A stretch of DNA of 64,000 nt from Carnegiea gigantea (Eukaryota; Streptophyta; Magnoliopsida; Caryophyllales; Cactaceae): NCBI GenBank assembly GCA_029747015.1, contig JAKOGI010000009.1, forward strand, positions 434,001-498,000, in the 5' to 3' direction. The translations under genes were made by a program, and so were the position numbers. Positions 12,290 to 24,375 of this stretch are shown here, one piece after another. The notes beneath the pieces are model-generated. The model worked only from the letters and a program-made list of their open reading frames with translations. It was not told the origin of the DNA and did no database searches. Every line of letters starts with the position of its first letter. Positions within the stretch are counted from its first letter, which is position 1.

Positions 12290-12960
12290 GTCAATGTGGG
12301 TCTTGCAAGAGCTGCTCTTGAAGGTCACTAGGTGATCCTCCTTCTTCTTGAAAAAGGAGTTGGCCACTAACAAATCAAAGGCCACCGCAAAGTCCAGCAC
12401 AGAGACCCTCCCGCGTTTCTCTCTCCGAAACCGAGGCCCCCATGGACCCCATCATATCCCGCTGCCTCTTAACCGATATGGCCGTTAAAGTCTCCTCCTA
12501 TGAACAGTTTCTCGCTCCGAGGGACCTCTTGGGTGACCTCATCTAGATCCTCCCAAAAGAGCTTCTTAGTTTCCTCCGGCAGGCCTACTTGGGGCGCATA
12601 CACACTCACCACGTTCACGAAAACTGAACCCACCAAAACCTTAATGGCCATAATCCGGTCGCTCTTACGCCTCACTTCGACCACCTGGTCCGCCAAATCC
12701 TTCACAACCAGGATGCCAACTCCGTTCTTCGCCTTGGTTGACCCTGAGTACCAAAGTTTGTACCCATCAATCTCTCTAACTTTAGCCCCAACCCACTTCG
12801 TCTCCTGGACGCACACTATACTAATCTTACACCTACGCAAAGACTTAACTAATTCTATCGACTTACCCGTGAGAGACCCAATATTCCAGAACGCTAGGCG
12901 TACCTTCCGCAGCCCTAAATCCCTCCTAACCCCAAAACTCCGAGGCCCTAAGATCAACAC
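12290..12960 (-). pseudogene. RTE LINE endonuclease region, broken
   Basis: An open frame of 163 codons (12,960-12,469) shows the EEP/AP-endonuclease signatures: AFWNIGSLTGK near the start, CVQETKWVG with the catalytic Glu, and GGDFNGHIG. Downstream the frame breaks; KKEDHLVTF and THIDYFLMRK, the last carrying the Asp-Tyr of the active site, are still readable to about 12,290 in another frame. In a working element this domain nicks the target DNA to prime reverse transcription. The frameshift after GHIG should prevent a complete product. Confidence 0.82.
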
Positions 12961-13098
12961 AACTTTATTTCAATTATTTGTTTAATCCAATGAAAAAAAT
13001 TAGGATTTAACTTTGATTGTAGCATTAATATGAGAGCTTTTTAAACAAACAAAAAAAAAGAATACTAAGTTAAGCACCCAATCAAAATTGTTATATGC

Positions 13099-13220
13099 TA
13101 TTGAGAGCATGTGCTCTCACTTGACGGACACATATTTTTTGTCTAATGTTATATCTGTCATATGGACTATTTTAATATATCTTTATAAATGTGATATTTG
13201 AGAGTATATACTCTCAAAAG
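13099..13220. mobile_element. Possible small hairpin-ended MITE
   Basis: Two short palindromes about 100 bases apart: TGAGAGCATGTGCTCTCA (13,102-13,119) and TGAGAGTATATACTCTCA (13,199-13,216). They are similar to each other, and their arrangement recalls the hairpin-like ends of the Mutator-like element at 52,102. I found no flanking duplication, so this is tentative. Confidence 0.3.
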
Positions 13221-13819
13221 TATGATAGATACTTTTTGGAGCAGAACCCTATATGACTATATTGTTTATACCCGGGTGATGAGGTAGTCTTCCTAATTGC
13301 ATCGAACATAAGCCCCAGAATCATCTAATGTGTTGAACCATCCTTCTGTTCCATAGTTGAAATCGTTAATCAAAACTATCCACCCTTAAATCTCACTAGG
13401 CTGATGACTTGAATCAACATCAACCAAAAAGGCTCTCCCTGTCACTCTGTTTAGAATATTCCTGCGTTTCATAATTTAGAACTCTACTATGCCACAACAT
13501 CAAAAGTTCTAATATTTTGAAACTCGTATTCCTTTATTTCTGCAATCCATGAAACTCTAATTTGAATCACTCAATAAAATATTTGTAATGAACCCACCTC
13601 ACAAGATACAATCTTTTTTTTAATAATCCAAATAATATTTTTAAGAAGGAAAAAAAAGAAAAACAAAACAGATTAACTAAAAGACAGCACGAGGGTGGAA
13701 TGCCAGTGTGTTCCCACTCACAAGACATTTTCAAGTACAAGCAATAGAATCAAGACATGTGGTAGTGGGCCCCAAGCCATGGAGCGCATTTCACCTGGCC
13801 CTAATGCTCTTACAGAGAA
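13221..13819. other. Intergenic, no gene seen
   Basis: AT-rich DNA without convincing open frames. It contains an A-rich stretch near 13,650-13,690 and no recognisable element ends. Confidence 0.5.
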
Positions 13820-14707
13820 GGGGGTGTTTGGTAATATAGCTGTTTGAGGGAAAAAGAGCTGTTTGGGGAGACTTTAGCTGTTTTGACTAAGTCAAACAAC
13901 TAAAGAGGTGTTTGGTAAACAACTGTTTGAAAGAGCTCTTTTGCCCCAAACAGCGCTTTTTCAAACAGCTATTTCCATTAGTCTTTTCGGAATAGCTATT
14001 TGTAGAAATTACAGTATTACCCAAAAGTTTAACAAAATTACATGCGTGCCATTAATAAACTATATTCCTAATTTCTTACCTTACCTAAATCTTAGACAAC
14101 TTTTACCTTCAATTTCTTCAACTCGATCTCCCCACCTTCATCTCTACCCTCCCTATTGTCATTAATAAACCATATTCCTAATTTTTCTTTTGGGTTGATG
14201 AAGATTAAATTATTTGAAATCCATACATACTTCAATTCATGATAAAAATATAGATGCAAGTTCATATTAATTGCAATTCATAAAAAAATAAACATCTCTA
14301 AAAATAACAAAGGTTATAATTAAGCTGTAGGCATTATATAAGTAAGTAAATATTGAAAACAAAAGGAAATAAGTAATGAACACAAGTTATTTAAATTAAT
14401 AAAAAAATAAAATTCTAAGGATGAAGCTAATTTGTACATATGATATATATTAATTTTTTTAAAAACAAAATAAGATGATCAATAGATAAAAACTCATTAA
14501 ATCGAAAAATATTTTAGAGAAAGGGCATCAATGAAATTTTATCAAATATATTTTCTAAAAACAGCTAATTTTACCAAACACTATTTCTAAAAATAGCCAA
14601 TCAAACATTTAATGTAAATAGTTAATTCAAACAGCTAACAGCTAACAACTACTACTTACAGCTAACAGCTAATACAAACAGCTAACAGCTGATTACCAAA
14701 CAGGGCC
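13820..14707. mobile_element. Non-autonomous TIR element (TGTTTGGTAAT ends)
   Basis: The left end reads GGGGGTGTTTGGTAAT and the reverse complement of the right end GGCCCTGTTTGGTAAT, both followed by AGCTGTT-like sequence. Subterminal AACAGCTAACAGCT units are repeated at the right end. A second copy of the left-end motif starts near 13,906, suggesting a nested or internally duplicated element. There is no transposase. The target duplication is not clear, so hAT versus PIF/Harbinger is left open. Confidence 0.55.
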
Positions 14708-14985
14708 AAGAAGAAGCCAATACCTGACGTAGCATAACCAATAATAGCATATAAAACACAATAATCAATTGTGATAAAGCCAGGATAAATTCCAAGCAAG
14801 CTAATCAAACTCTCGAAACTTTCAAGTCCTCGAATTCTCTAAATTGAGCTCCATGGATGCTCAACGCGTCACAGTCCTATGACGCCTCCTCCTAAATCCA
14901 TACATCCAACCACCAATATGACATACATCCACTGCCCCCCATATATTTAAGGCTTAATACTTGTGTGTATGGGGAAAGAATAAAG

Positions 14986-17900
14986 TCACAGGGAAATCAG
15001 ATCGTCGTCTTTAGCTCCTGGTGGTTTAGTTGGCTGAATTACCGAATCTGATGTTGCACCCAATTTCTTGCCAAATATCATCTCATCGAGATCATCCATC
15101 ATCTCATCATGTTGCCCTCCCTGAATGCCTCGAGATCCTGCTGGTTTCCTAATAAGGGCGTCTTCCTTCCCAGCACGAGGGGACTCCTCAGGCTCGACTG
15201 CAACAGGTATCAAGGCTGGCTCAGGTGCTGACGGTTGTATAGAAGCTGGCTTCATAGCTTCATATTTTGACAGGACTTTCTGGATCTCGTCATTCACATT
15301 TAAGGCCTCGAAAAGCAAAGCCTCATTATCACCAGCTGTCTCAATGATTCTCTGAACCGTGACCTGGGATTGACGACACTGTTGTACCAGGGTTGTAGCC
15401 AAGTCATCCTGCATGGACAAGAATAAGTACAGTGTTTCTTTCAGAAAGATGCCATTAAGAGGAAAAAAGGACCTTCAACCTACTTCAGCGACATTTTAAT
15501 GTACAAAACTCCAACCATGACTTCTGTACAATTTTGGCAACTTTACTCAGCAGCATGTGACAGAAAATCCAATAAAAATATATTCAAAATCCAATCCAAG
15601 GCCAAATCCATAATCCAGAGTTCTACGTGTTAGGGATTCAAATATTCCAGCCTCACCTCTAAATTGTAGAGGGTTGCTTACCTCAACCTTGGATTAAGAA
15701 ACTATTGACTATCTAGCATAGCACAGAGAAAGGAAGCGGCGAATAATGTAGTGAAGCATTGATCTAGTTCACTATAATTCACACGAAAGCCCGAAAACAT
15801 TGCCCGCAGGTGACTTTTTCAGCCGTCCGAAAAGTAGACGAAACAAAGCTCATTACGAATTTATGCAACACAAGAAAGGCATCTCAGGAGGTAGGCGAGC
15901 CAGAAAGAAAGCCACCCTTGACATTCAAACATATTATGCCAGAGTGGTGGACATCCACACGACAACCAAAAACACATTTCCCAGAAGACATGGACACATC
16001 AGCAATGCTAGGTGCTAAGCCTTGGAGAATGCAAATCCCACTCGACATGAGAACATGACATTGACCATTCCCAATGAGTTTGACCAAGATTCCAAGCCAC
16101 ATAGTTGAGTGGGTCAACACTTTCAATCCATCTAATTAAAAAATTGATTAGGTTGAGATTGAGTTTTTTTTTTTTTTTTTTTTTGATAAGAAGGTCGAGA
16201 TTGAGATTTTAAACCAGAAACAATGACCTGTGTCAAACCATGAGAACTTTGAAGCATGTTATTCAGCTGCTGCTCCGTAAGCCAATGTGCTGCTATTAAG
16301 TGATACAGGGTGTCAAAGGCACCTTGGATTCATTATTTCTCTATGTTTATCAAACAGAAGAGTCAATTCAGTAAATAAAATTTGGTGTCAGACATAGCTC
16401 CCTCATCAATTTGGCGTAACAAATCAATTTCAAAGGAATTAAACTTTTTTGTCAAATACATCATGCTCAGGTTGAGGTACCCTCCAACCTGTTTATCTTT
16501 TCACCTCTGACAAGAACGTAATCATGACCTAAGCACTCATTTACCCACTGCAGCAGCAGAGAACTTTCTATGTAATCGTCCAGCAGCAGAGAACTTTCAA
16601 CGTAATTGTATAAGCTAATATGGTGGATGAAAATATAAACTAATTTTCATACATGCATACCAATTTTCAAATGTTTTATGTTGAGATATAGAAGCTATGG
16701 CTTTCGCTGGGCATCTTGTAATAATGGACTACTGGTGCCACAGGACCTTTTGGGAGGAAAGTACAGAACAGCAGCAAGAGTTTTTAAGAGTAAAGAGGCA
16801 TAAAGGTAAATAGGACTAAATAAGGGTGATATCTACCCATGTTTAGGAGTCTAATGTGTGAGAGTAGCTGACTCACCCTTGTTTGAAAGGGCACAAGTTA
16901 ATAAGCGTAAGCAGAGTAATTGACATATATACACCCTTTATTATTATTAAATGATTCATTATATTAGGGTTTGTAAGGGCATATTGGTAAAATGACATTT
17001 ATTTTTACTTTGATAAATCACTAGTTACAGAACTAGATGCGAATTAACTTAGCTCTCGAAACAACTGGCCAAGAGCAAAGTAGTCAAGCAGTTAGCTATC
17101 CTCTACAAGGAATGGAAGCCCTCCAGTAAAGTCTTTTCATTTTATAAAATGTAGCCCTTGGTTTATTGTTTTTAGGTGATTTCCATATTGAGGCCTTAGC
17201 TACAGGTTCAAACCAATCCTTTTTTCCCATTTGCCTATCTTCCTTTCTTTGAACCCTTTACTTCTTACAGTGTGAACAGGAGTAAGGAGGGGCAAGACCT
17301 CCTAACTCTCATGTACTCTTCTCCTTATGTCTCCTAAAGAGGTGTTACAGGACTTACTCTCCTCTCTTTCTCACCTCTCAAACGAACCTTTTTAGTTAAT
17401 CAAACACTAGATTTTCAGCTCAAGCTTCCAAGGACTTTCATTATCTTCCTAGGCCCTCACAATCCCACAAGGATTGTGCCCCAGCAAGCCCTTTTTAAAA
17501 TTTTGTTTCAAAACAGTATCCCAGTGTTGACCCCACTGAACCAGGATCTGGGTACTGCAAATTTAGCTTTGACAGTAGATAAGTTGTTTAGAGATAGTTG
17601 TCATATTCTGTTAATAAGATTTTTTTGGGGGGAGGGTGGATACTCAAGAAATCAAAATGGAAAGGATGGAAAGCAAGCATCACACACAGGACCTTAATTA
17701 CAACCCACAAAAAGTAGCTACAAACAAACAAGCTCGACCACTTAATCACAGCCCACAAAAAGTAACTATCAATAAACTCACCTTCTTCTAACTAAAACAA
17801 GTCCCCAATATGCCAAACATGTAGGTTTGATCAAGTTATCTTCGAAGCATCCATATTCAAAATAATCACAAGCCAAATAATGCTTAGGAAGTTATGAATG

Positions 17901-19123
17901 GGGAAGCAGTGAGTCAATTCCCAACTTCCTTGGCCAATCAATTTTTATTAGAGAAGATGATAGTTGACCCTAACATAAACAAGAGAATTGAAAACGAAAG
18001 GTTTTGTGATGTAAAAATACCTGCAGGACTTCTTGTGGAGGAGAAGATGACAGAACAGTTGAAAGAAGCTCAATACTATTCCTTGCTACCTCAAAGGCTT
18101 CTTTTGCATCTTCAGCAGAAAAGCTTGCTACAGGAATATCATGTCCAAGACTAGCATCGGTTCCTGCTTCAGAAACAGAGCGTGGAGGAGTGAAAATAGG
18201 TGCCAAACTCTCATCATCGCGCCCTGGGAACCTGATTCCTCTGGACTTCAGGCTCTTTAATGCAAGGAATAATAAATGGGATTAGCATGCCAAACTATGA
18301 CCTTTAAGGATTTCAATAAGTTTCAGCAAACAGACAAACATAATGGAAATCCAAAATGACAGTAAAAATAAACTCCCTTCATCCATAAAATTAGGACACT
18401 AGAGAAATATTGTAAAGAAAGATCATTATGTATTCTTTTTTTTTTTTTTTTAAATCAACTTTCAACAATGGGAAAAAGCGTCTTTGTCTTTGAGACTTCC
18501 TTAAAAGGAAGAAGGAACAAATTTTCTAGGACAAGGAGAATTAATAACAACCTATATCCAAAGGTAAAAAGAGAGAATGTTGAATATCCATTAAAGAAAA
18601 ATGGGCATACCTTGTAAGTTTCCTCAAATACAGGCAAATATCTTAGCTCATTTGAGGACTCCCCCCAAGATTCAATCAACAGAAGAGCCTTATTCCTATT
18701 ATTAAGAACCGTCTGAGGGTCATCAATCAACTTCACCATCTCGTCCAGGACCCTTTCGGATGCCACCTCAGAGAACGCTTTGTCACAGTTCTTAACAATA
18801 GTTTCAAGCAACATCAAAGCCAAGTACTGAACCCTAGGGCTCTTCAACATAATACGCTTTTTGATGGCCCTAATCAGCTCAATACTATTGACCCTTTCAT
18901 GATTAATCATATCACATATTTCAAGATTCATAGCCCAATCAGGCCCTTCAAGGGTCTCAGCAGTTGCATCCTCCACAATCTTATCAGCTTGATTCGGCCC
19001 TTGGAAGAACTCCTTCACTTTGAAACTCACAGAACTCATACCTTCAGTCATTTTCCGCCCAACCTCCGTGTTCTTGAGGCGCTCGCTCAAAGCGTTAACT
19101 TTATCCATCAAGTTGTCACTCAT
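14986..19123 (-). CDS. TOL1: TOM1-like VHS-GAT protein, TOL1 type (like At5g16880)
   Basis: Three coding exons on the minus strand: 19,123-18,611, 18,254-18,021 and 15,408-14,986, all joined in phase 0 with GT..AG introns of 356 and 2,612 bases. The product has 389 residues, near the roughly 400 of Arabidopsis TOL1. Residues about 45-180 form a VHS domain (EGPDWAMNLEICDMIN, NCDKAFSEVAS, LNNRNKALLLIESWGES), and about 215-300 a GAT domain (SAEDAKEAFEVARNSIELL to EIQKVLSKYE). The tail is acidic and ends DDDLISL, with a short Leu/Ile clathrin-box-like motif. Plant TOL proteins bind ubiquitinated plasma-membrane cargo and pass it to ESCRT-I for vacuolar breakdown, standing in for the absent ESCRT-0. 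No damage is seen. The start is the first ATG of the long N-terminal exon; a 5'-UTR intron may end shortly upstream of it. Confidence 0.94.
16164..16184 (-). repeat. Poly-T tract, likely retroelement tail
   Basis: Twenty-one T residues followed by GATAAG inside TOL1 intron 2. Read on the minus strand this is CTTATC followed by a poly-A run, an ending I associate with plant L1 LINEs. It may be a heavily 5'-truncated insertion; no coding part remains. Confidence 0.35.
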
Positions 19124-20040
19124 CGTTAAAGCCTTAGAATCAACACCAAGTAAAAATACAGAAAACCAAAACTAAGTAACACCCCCAATTCCCCAGATCA
19201 ACAGCAGCAGCTGGCCCTGGAACACCACAAAACAATGGTTTATCAAATTGAACACAAACCACAACAACTGGCAACAAAGACTAGATTTTTCAACTGCCAG
19301 ACTCCAGAGACAAATCCCAACTCAATTAAAGCCCGTCAACCAAGTTAGAATTCTTCAACACGGACAAAGCACGCGGAAAATTCAACAATCCCACTAAAAA
19401 TCACAATCCCACTTCTAGAACACTATAAAGTACATCGGAGATTTCTAAGATCAAGATAACTTGGCGTGTACAGAGAGAAAAAGGGAGAGAGTTGCACAAA
19501 CCTAAATATGCTTGAGAAAAACTAACCCAGAAAGACAAAGAGAAAGAATAATCAAGTTTCAACAGTCCAAACACCTGTAGACCGAATAAAATCATACAAA
19601 AGGACACAAAGACATTTGATCCAATCAATAAAGTACAAACTGCCAAAACAGAACCCTACCACACAACCACTGCAACAAGCAACTAACTCAACACCGACCA
19701 AAGTCCGGCAAAAAATTCCAAAAATTTTCGTGCCCTAATCGGTTTTGTAGTCAAATGGACAGTTGACTAAGCAGATCGAAACAAATTCGAACAGAACACA
19801 GTTTGAATTGGGTAAAATCAACGAGAAACATTAACGAAAATCTTGAAATTACGTGAGAATTGAAGGAGAGAGAGATGATTGGAGTACTTGGAGCAGCAGA
19901 AGCTGGCGGAAATGGAGGAGAGAGAAAAACCTCGCGAATGAAGAAGACGGAGTCGAAGATGATAACTTGAAATGAAAGGATCCTCCGACGATCTTAAATT
20001 CTTGATTAATTAATAAATTCAAGAGAGAGAGAGTATTTTC
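19124..20040 (-). promoter_or_regulatory. TOL1 5' region with probable leader intron
   Basis: Upstream of the TOL1 start. A candidate acceptor (TTGATTCTAAG, minus strand) lies just before the ATG. A GA/CT-rich leader-like segment at about 19,860-20,030, with a candidate donor near 19,890, would make a first non-coding exon with an intron of about 0.75 kb. This is inferred from composition and splice-like sites only. Confidence 0.35.
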
Positions 20041-20114
20041 CAGGTCGTTTGTTTTTCACTTTTTTTTTTAATTAATTCTTTGTTGCCCATTTTACCCTTC
20101 ACCATCACCCGGCC

Positions 20115-20135
20115 TTTTTTTTTGGGGGGGGGGGG
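20115..20135. repeat. T9G12 homopolymer junction
   Basis: Nine T followed directly by twelve G, upstream of TOL1. It is one of several T-run/G-run junctions in the window. Confidence 0.8.
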
Positions 20136-20489
20136 TTGGTTTAGCTTTTTTAGTGTAAACTTTGGTTTAGTTAGATCAAATGAGCTTCAACTTAATTAAT
20201 CAAAAACATTGGTTAAGGAAATGTTAATTAAATCAAAATTAAAAACTGTTTGACTGAATTGTGATTAATTACCTTTTTTGGTTGAATTCATCAGCTAGTT
20301 GTTGACATTAGTTATTTACTCATATATTGATGAGAGGAATCGCATTTTCAAAACAGTTGATATATGAGTTTATTGATATATGTTTTTTTAATATAATATG
20401 GAAAATTATGTAAATTTTAATATTGATATCACATTTAGAATATTCCAATATAATACGGTGCAATATGAATAGCATAACATATTTACCAA

Positions 20490-20660
20490 CACAGGTTGGT
20501 TCAAGTGGTTTGGCACTTGTTCCCCTTAAGTAAGGTCTCGGGTTCGAGTCTTGTGAATGAATCGGATAAAATCTATAATGGGAGAGCTCTACCCCTCTTC
20601 TTGGGCCAACACTAACTCGAATCTAGTGAAATGTCGGATCCAAGACCGAAAAAATTAGCA
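20490..20660 (+). mobile_element. tRNA-derived SINE
   Basis: A box A-like GGTTGGTTCAAGTGG (from 20,494) is followed about 33 bases later by a box B-like GGTTCGAGTCT (20,541-20,551), the spacing of an internal RNA polymerase III promoter. The sequence after box B does not fold as a tRNA and continues into an unrelated body, as in SINEs. The 3' end is not well marked, and the family was not identified. Confidence 0.55.
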
Positions 20661-23620
20661 TAGCATATTTGAACAACATTATACTATTAATTATATGGTG
20701 TTGGTTGGACTATATAATCTATCAAACATGACAAAAGATATATATGATCAAATAAAAGTTTTTGAAATGGGTTAAGTCCATTGTCATAGCTAGACCTAGG
20801 AAAATGTTGAAGGCAAGAAGGTTGAGAGGAGAAAAACAAAAGGATTATGAATAAGGACACCAATTTTGTGTCCCATGCTTGGATTGACAAAACTAATTTG
20901 GATTCACATGCAAAGTTTAAAGTTACATTGCAATCAAAAAGGAAGAGCACATAATAAGAAATACCTAATTGCCATTAATTTTTTTTATTCATTGATGATC
21001 AGAATATTACTAATAAGTATATATACACATGTTAAATCCAAATCTAATATCCCAAAAATTCTGCACCAGGTGAAGTATGGGGGTCTAATGTAGCAGTCTT
21101 ACTCTTGGATTGCAAAATATAGAGTGATTAGTTTTGATTAATTCTAGATTTAAAATCCATAAACTACCTATTACTTCATAGAAACGGAGTAGATGAAGTT
21201 TAAAGAGGCATTTTGCTTTAGTACATGCAATTTAAGCTGAAAAAAATAGTCCAAAGTTAATATATATACACACATATTGATTTTACTAAATAAGAATATA
21301 CACAAATACATGATGATTCATTAGTAATAAAATGTCATGAAGCGCTCTCGCCATTTATGTGCACACGTGCTCACATACATGTGTTGCTTTGTTACGTTAG
21401 AACCAAAATCAAAAATCTTTACAGGAGTTTGGTACCTATTTGTTTTCTTTACTTTAAATTTTGTTTCACCAAATTTAGACATGCCTTGAAAAGATACTCC
21501 ATATTAAGCGTAAAATAATCCAATGAGTAACTTATTATTGATCAATGAGAATAAATGATCATCAGTATGAATTAGTGTTTATTGATATCGATCAATGATG
21601 ATCACCATAGAATATTAAGTGTAACTACAAAGTATGACTACATGTTGATGAGTGTTCATCATTGCTGAATATTAACAAATTATAATAAGACGGCATGAAT
21701 GTATGACTAACTATTTGTTTTACTAGTTAAAATTAATGTTTAGTAGTTAGCAATTAGGAGCATTTTAGACTGGATAAGAGCAGTTAACATCAGCAGTTAG
21801 CAGTTAGCAATGAAGTGGAGCAGTTTGGCCTAAAAATTTTATATACAAACAGTGCTTAAAAGTGGGTCAAGAGTATTTAGGAGTGGTCAGATATAATCGT
21901 TAGCGATTAGGAGTAGCTAATAGCAGTTAGGAGCAGTTGTTGGTATTTGTATTGCACGAAAAACAAAATCTAAAGTATTCAAAAAAGTACTGTTGAAATT
22001 TGATTCATCGAGCAAATATTAAACAATTGAGTCAACCTTCTAATAATTGTATTTTTTAACAATGAAGAACAACAAATAAATATACTTCTAGTTACAATCG
22101 AAACTAGTTAGATTTGTAAAGTACATGGTAAAACTACATTAGATGAGATTGGTTGAGATGATAGAAAAAGGCAAAAGAAGGGGGAAGGGACATATACATA
22201 CAATTTATGACTCACAAGGCCCTTTTTCACATAAAATATATTACAATATGATATACTAACTAAGACTCGTGCATTGCCTAATATATACACACACAACACA
22301 TCAAATGAGAAATGGGGGTTAAATGAGAGAGGAGAAGTTTTAATATAGGCTATTAAAAAGCAATCCAATGAACCACACAACACCACGTCGTTGCTGAAGT
22401 TAGCCCTCCTTCCCATGTAATAACCGAATGACGGTCACACAGATTTTAACACTCACTAATGCTGCCACATTTGTTGTCTCATGTTGCCACCAAGCTCATT
22501 GGCCGATGGTAAACCCCTCGATGGAGGAGGTTGTCGACCGATGAGCCTCATAATGGTTGTAGTTATGATGTTGATCGCTTTCCTCCACCACATTTGCTTT
22601 TCTCACTGGCAACTCGACCACTTCATGATGGAATTTCCATGTTTTTTTGGTTGGATTGATGTTTCCCAGTTTTCCAATTCTTTTTTAGGGTTTTTCTAAC
22701 AATTGCAGGAGTAACCATTGAGAACGTGGATTTTATGCTTCAAACAACAACATCGCTACCACCTTGAGCCTCAAAGGTGAACTGTGAATGTTGCGCAGCC
22801 AGTTGATTTATGCTTTCCCATAGTGAGTTTTTCTATAAAATAAATTAAAATTGATGATGCAAAATAGTAAGCTCCCCCACCAGTGAGGTTTTAGGTACCT
22901 AATAGTAGATACTATCCACTTGAAAACTGAGTATCTGACTGGTTAGATGCGACTTGACATGTTGTGTCAGAGGTAAGTGAATTAATAGCATAAAGTCATT
23001 ATGTTCAGCTATGATTCTATAATATCATGCCAATGAGAAACATAATTTGAGATCATAGAAGTGAGTATGGTATGCGCACAGATGTGGCCACAACTTGCAA
23101 GGTTCAAATTCGATATTGACCTAAGCTAAACCAAAACGAATGACTTGTTTGCCAAAATCTTCATTCCTATAGTTTTCTTCGCTACCTACACTATCTTCGT
23201 AACACTCTTCATTTTATTACGCGCTCTCAATTACGATGTTTAATAGAACAAAGCACCATTGATGCAAATATTTCTTATAGAGTATCAGGATTGGTATTTG
23301 CCATATTCAGTAGCTGAGTGTAATTATTTTCACGTGCCAGGTTGGATAGCAAGCTTTCCTGATTTTTATTACTGTCATTGGCATCTCTGTGATACCCAAC
23401 ATGAAACTACTCCTGATCCCTTCCTAAAAGCAACTCAGCTTGTTACTCAAATTTACTCAACCTCAACCAAACCACCTTGCAAATTTCTTCACATATATTG
23501 ATTGTTTTTGTTGATAAGCTTATAAGATTCATTGTAGGCAACATAAAGAACACTTAATCAAGAATGAGTACATGATCCCAGTATGACTAGACCCCAACCT
23601 GATGCAAACAATTTATTTGC
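20661..23620. other. Long intergenic stretch, no gene seen
   Basis: AT-rich. At 21,720-21,950 GCAGTTAG-like units recur many times, perhaps the decayed end of a TIR element. Sequence at 21,060-21,240 resembles 61,080-61,260 in a PTH2 intron, which suggests a dispersed repeat. Open frames of 70-100 codons at 22,108-22,416 and 23,259-23,501 show no motifs I recognise and are probably chance. Confidence 0.45.
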
Positions 23621-24375
23621 TATGTCTAGATTATCACTGCATTAGGCTGCATATCCCTTATAAGTCATATGTTTTCTTCTATACTGTAATGCATTGACAA
23701 GAAGATAATTTCTGCATATGATTCAGGCTTACTATATATCAATTGTCATAGAACTAGCGATGATGGTAGGATCCAAAAAGTTCTAATTCTATGTCATTTT
23801 TCAGAAACTACAACAGGTGCTTCGACCATTCGATGTTTCATCCTTTTTTTTAATTAAAAAAAACAATAACCATTTAATAATGCGTGTGATGAAAAAATTT
23901 TTTTAAAAAAACATTTCCCCAGTTTGCTGAAAGATATGTCCTATAGATAGATCCTAAAGTTATATTTTAAATGTCAATAATACTTTCATGATTAAACAAT
24001 ACAGGATTAGAGTTGGAGTTACTTTATTATAATGTTAATGAAGCTGACAATGACAATGGTTCGTAAGTCATAGATAAGTCCACCCAAAAAAATAACGTAC
24101 ACATATACTAAGTGATGATATAATAATCATGCAAAATTTCCTCCCTAAATCAATTTAAGTGATAATTTATAATTTATTTTCCAATATATTGTGTTGCAAC
24201 TTTTGCTAATGTATATATTAAGTGTGTCTACAACAAAGATGTTATCACTATATTGTAATATATGCAATAACAATCACCTAGCTAACACATTAAAAATAAT
24301 TAAAATTATGATCAAATGAATAAACCCCTTGTGTCAATGCACCATGAAGTTATTCAAAATTAGTGATATATTTAT

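Larger units (their letters stand above)
9739..12985 (-). mobile_element. RTE-clade LINE, decayed
   Basis: Minus-strand non-LTR retrotransposon about 3.2 kb long. From its 5' side it holds an endonuclease domain (about 12,960-12,300), a linker (12,240-11,566), a reverse transcriptase (11,320-10,397) and a C-terminal segment (10,396-10,070). The 3' end is a GTT trinucleotide tail (AAC repeats at 9739-9753 on the plus strand) preceded by CAGACCCCGCGAAAACGAG, the kind of end shared by plant RTE LINEs and their partner SINEs. The GC content is well above that of the surroundings. Several stops and frameshifts show that it is inactive. The exact 5' edge and target duplication were not resolved. 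Confidence 0.88.

Noticed and set aside
10137..12985. Long plus-strand frames of 90-172 codons across the LINE
   Set aside because: The minus strand reads as recognisable RTE endonuclease and reverse transcriptase; the plus frames are shadows.
20494..20566. A functional tRNA gene
   Set aside because: Box A and B-like sequences are present, but the arms do not pair as a cloverleaf and the sequence continues as a SINE body.
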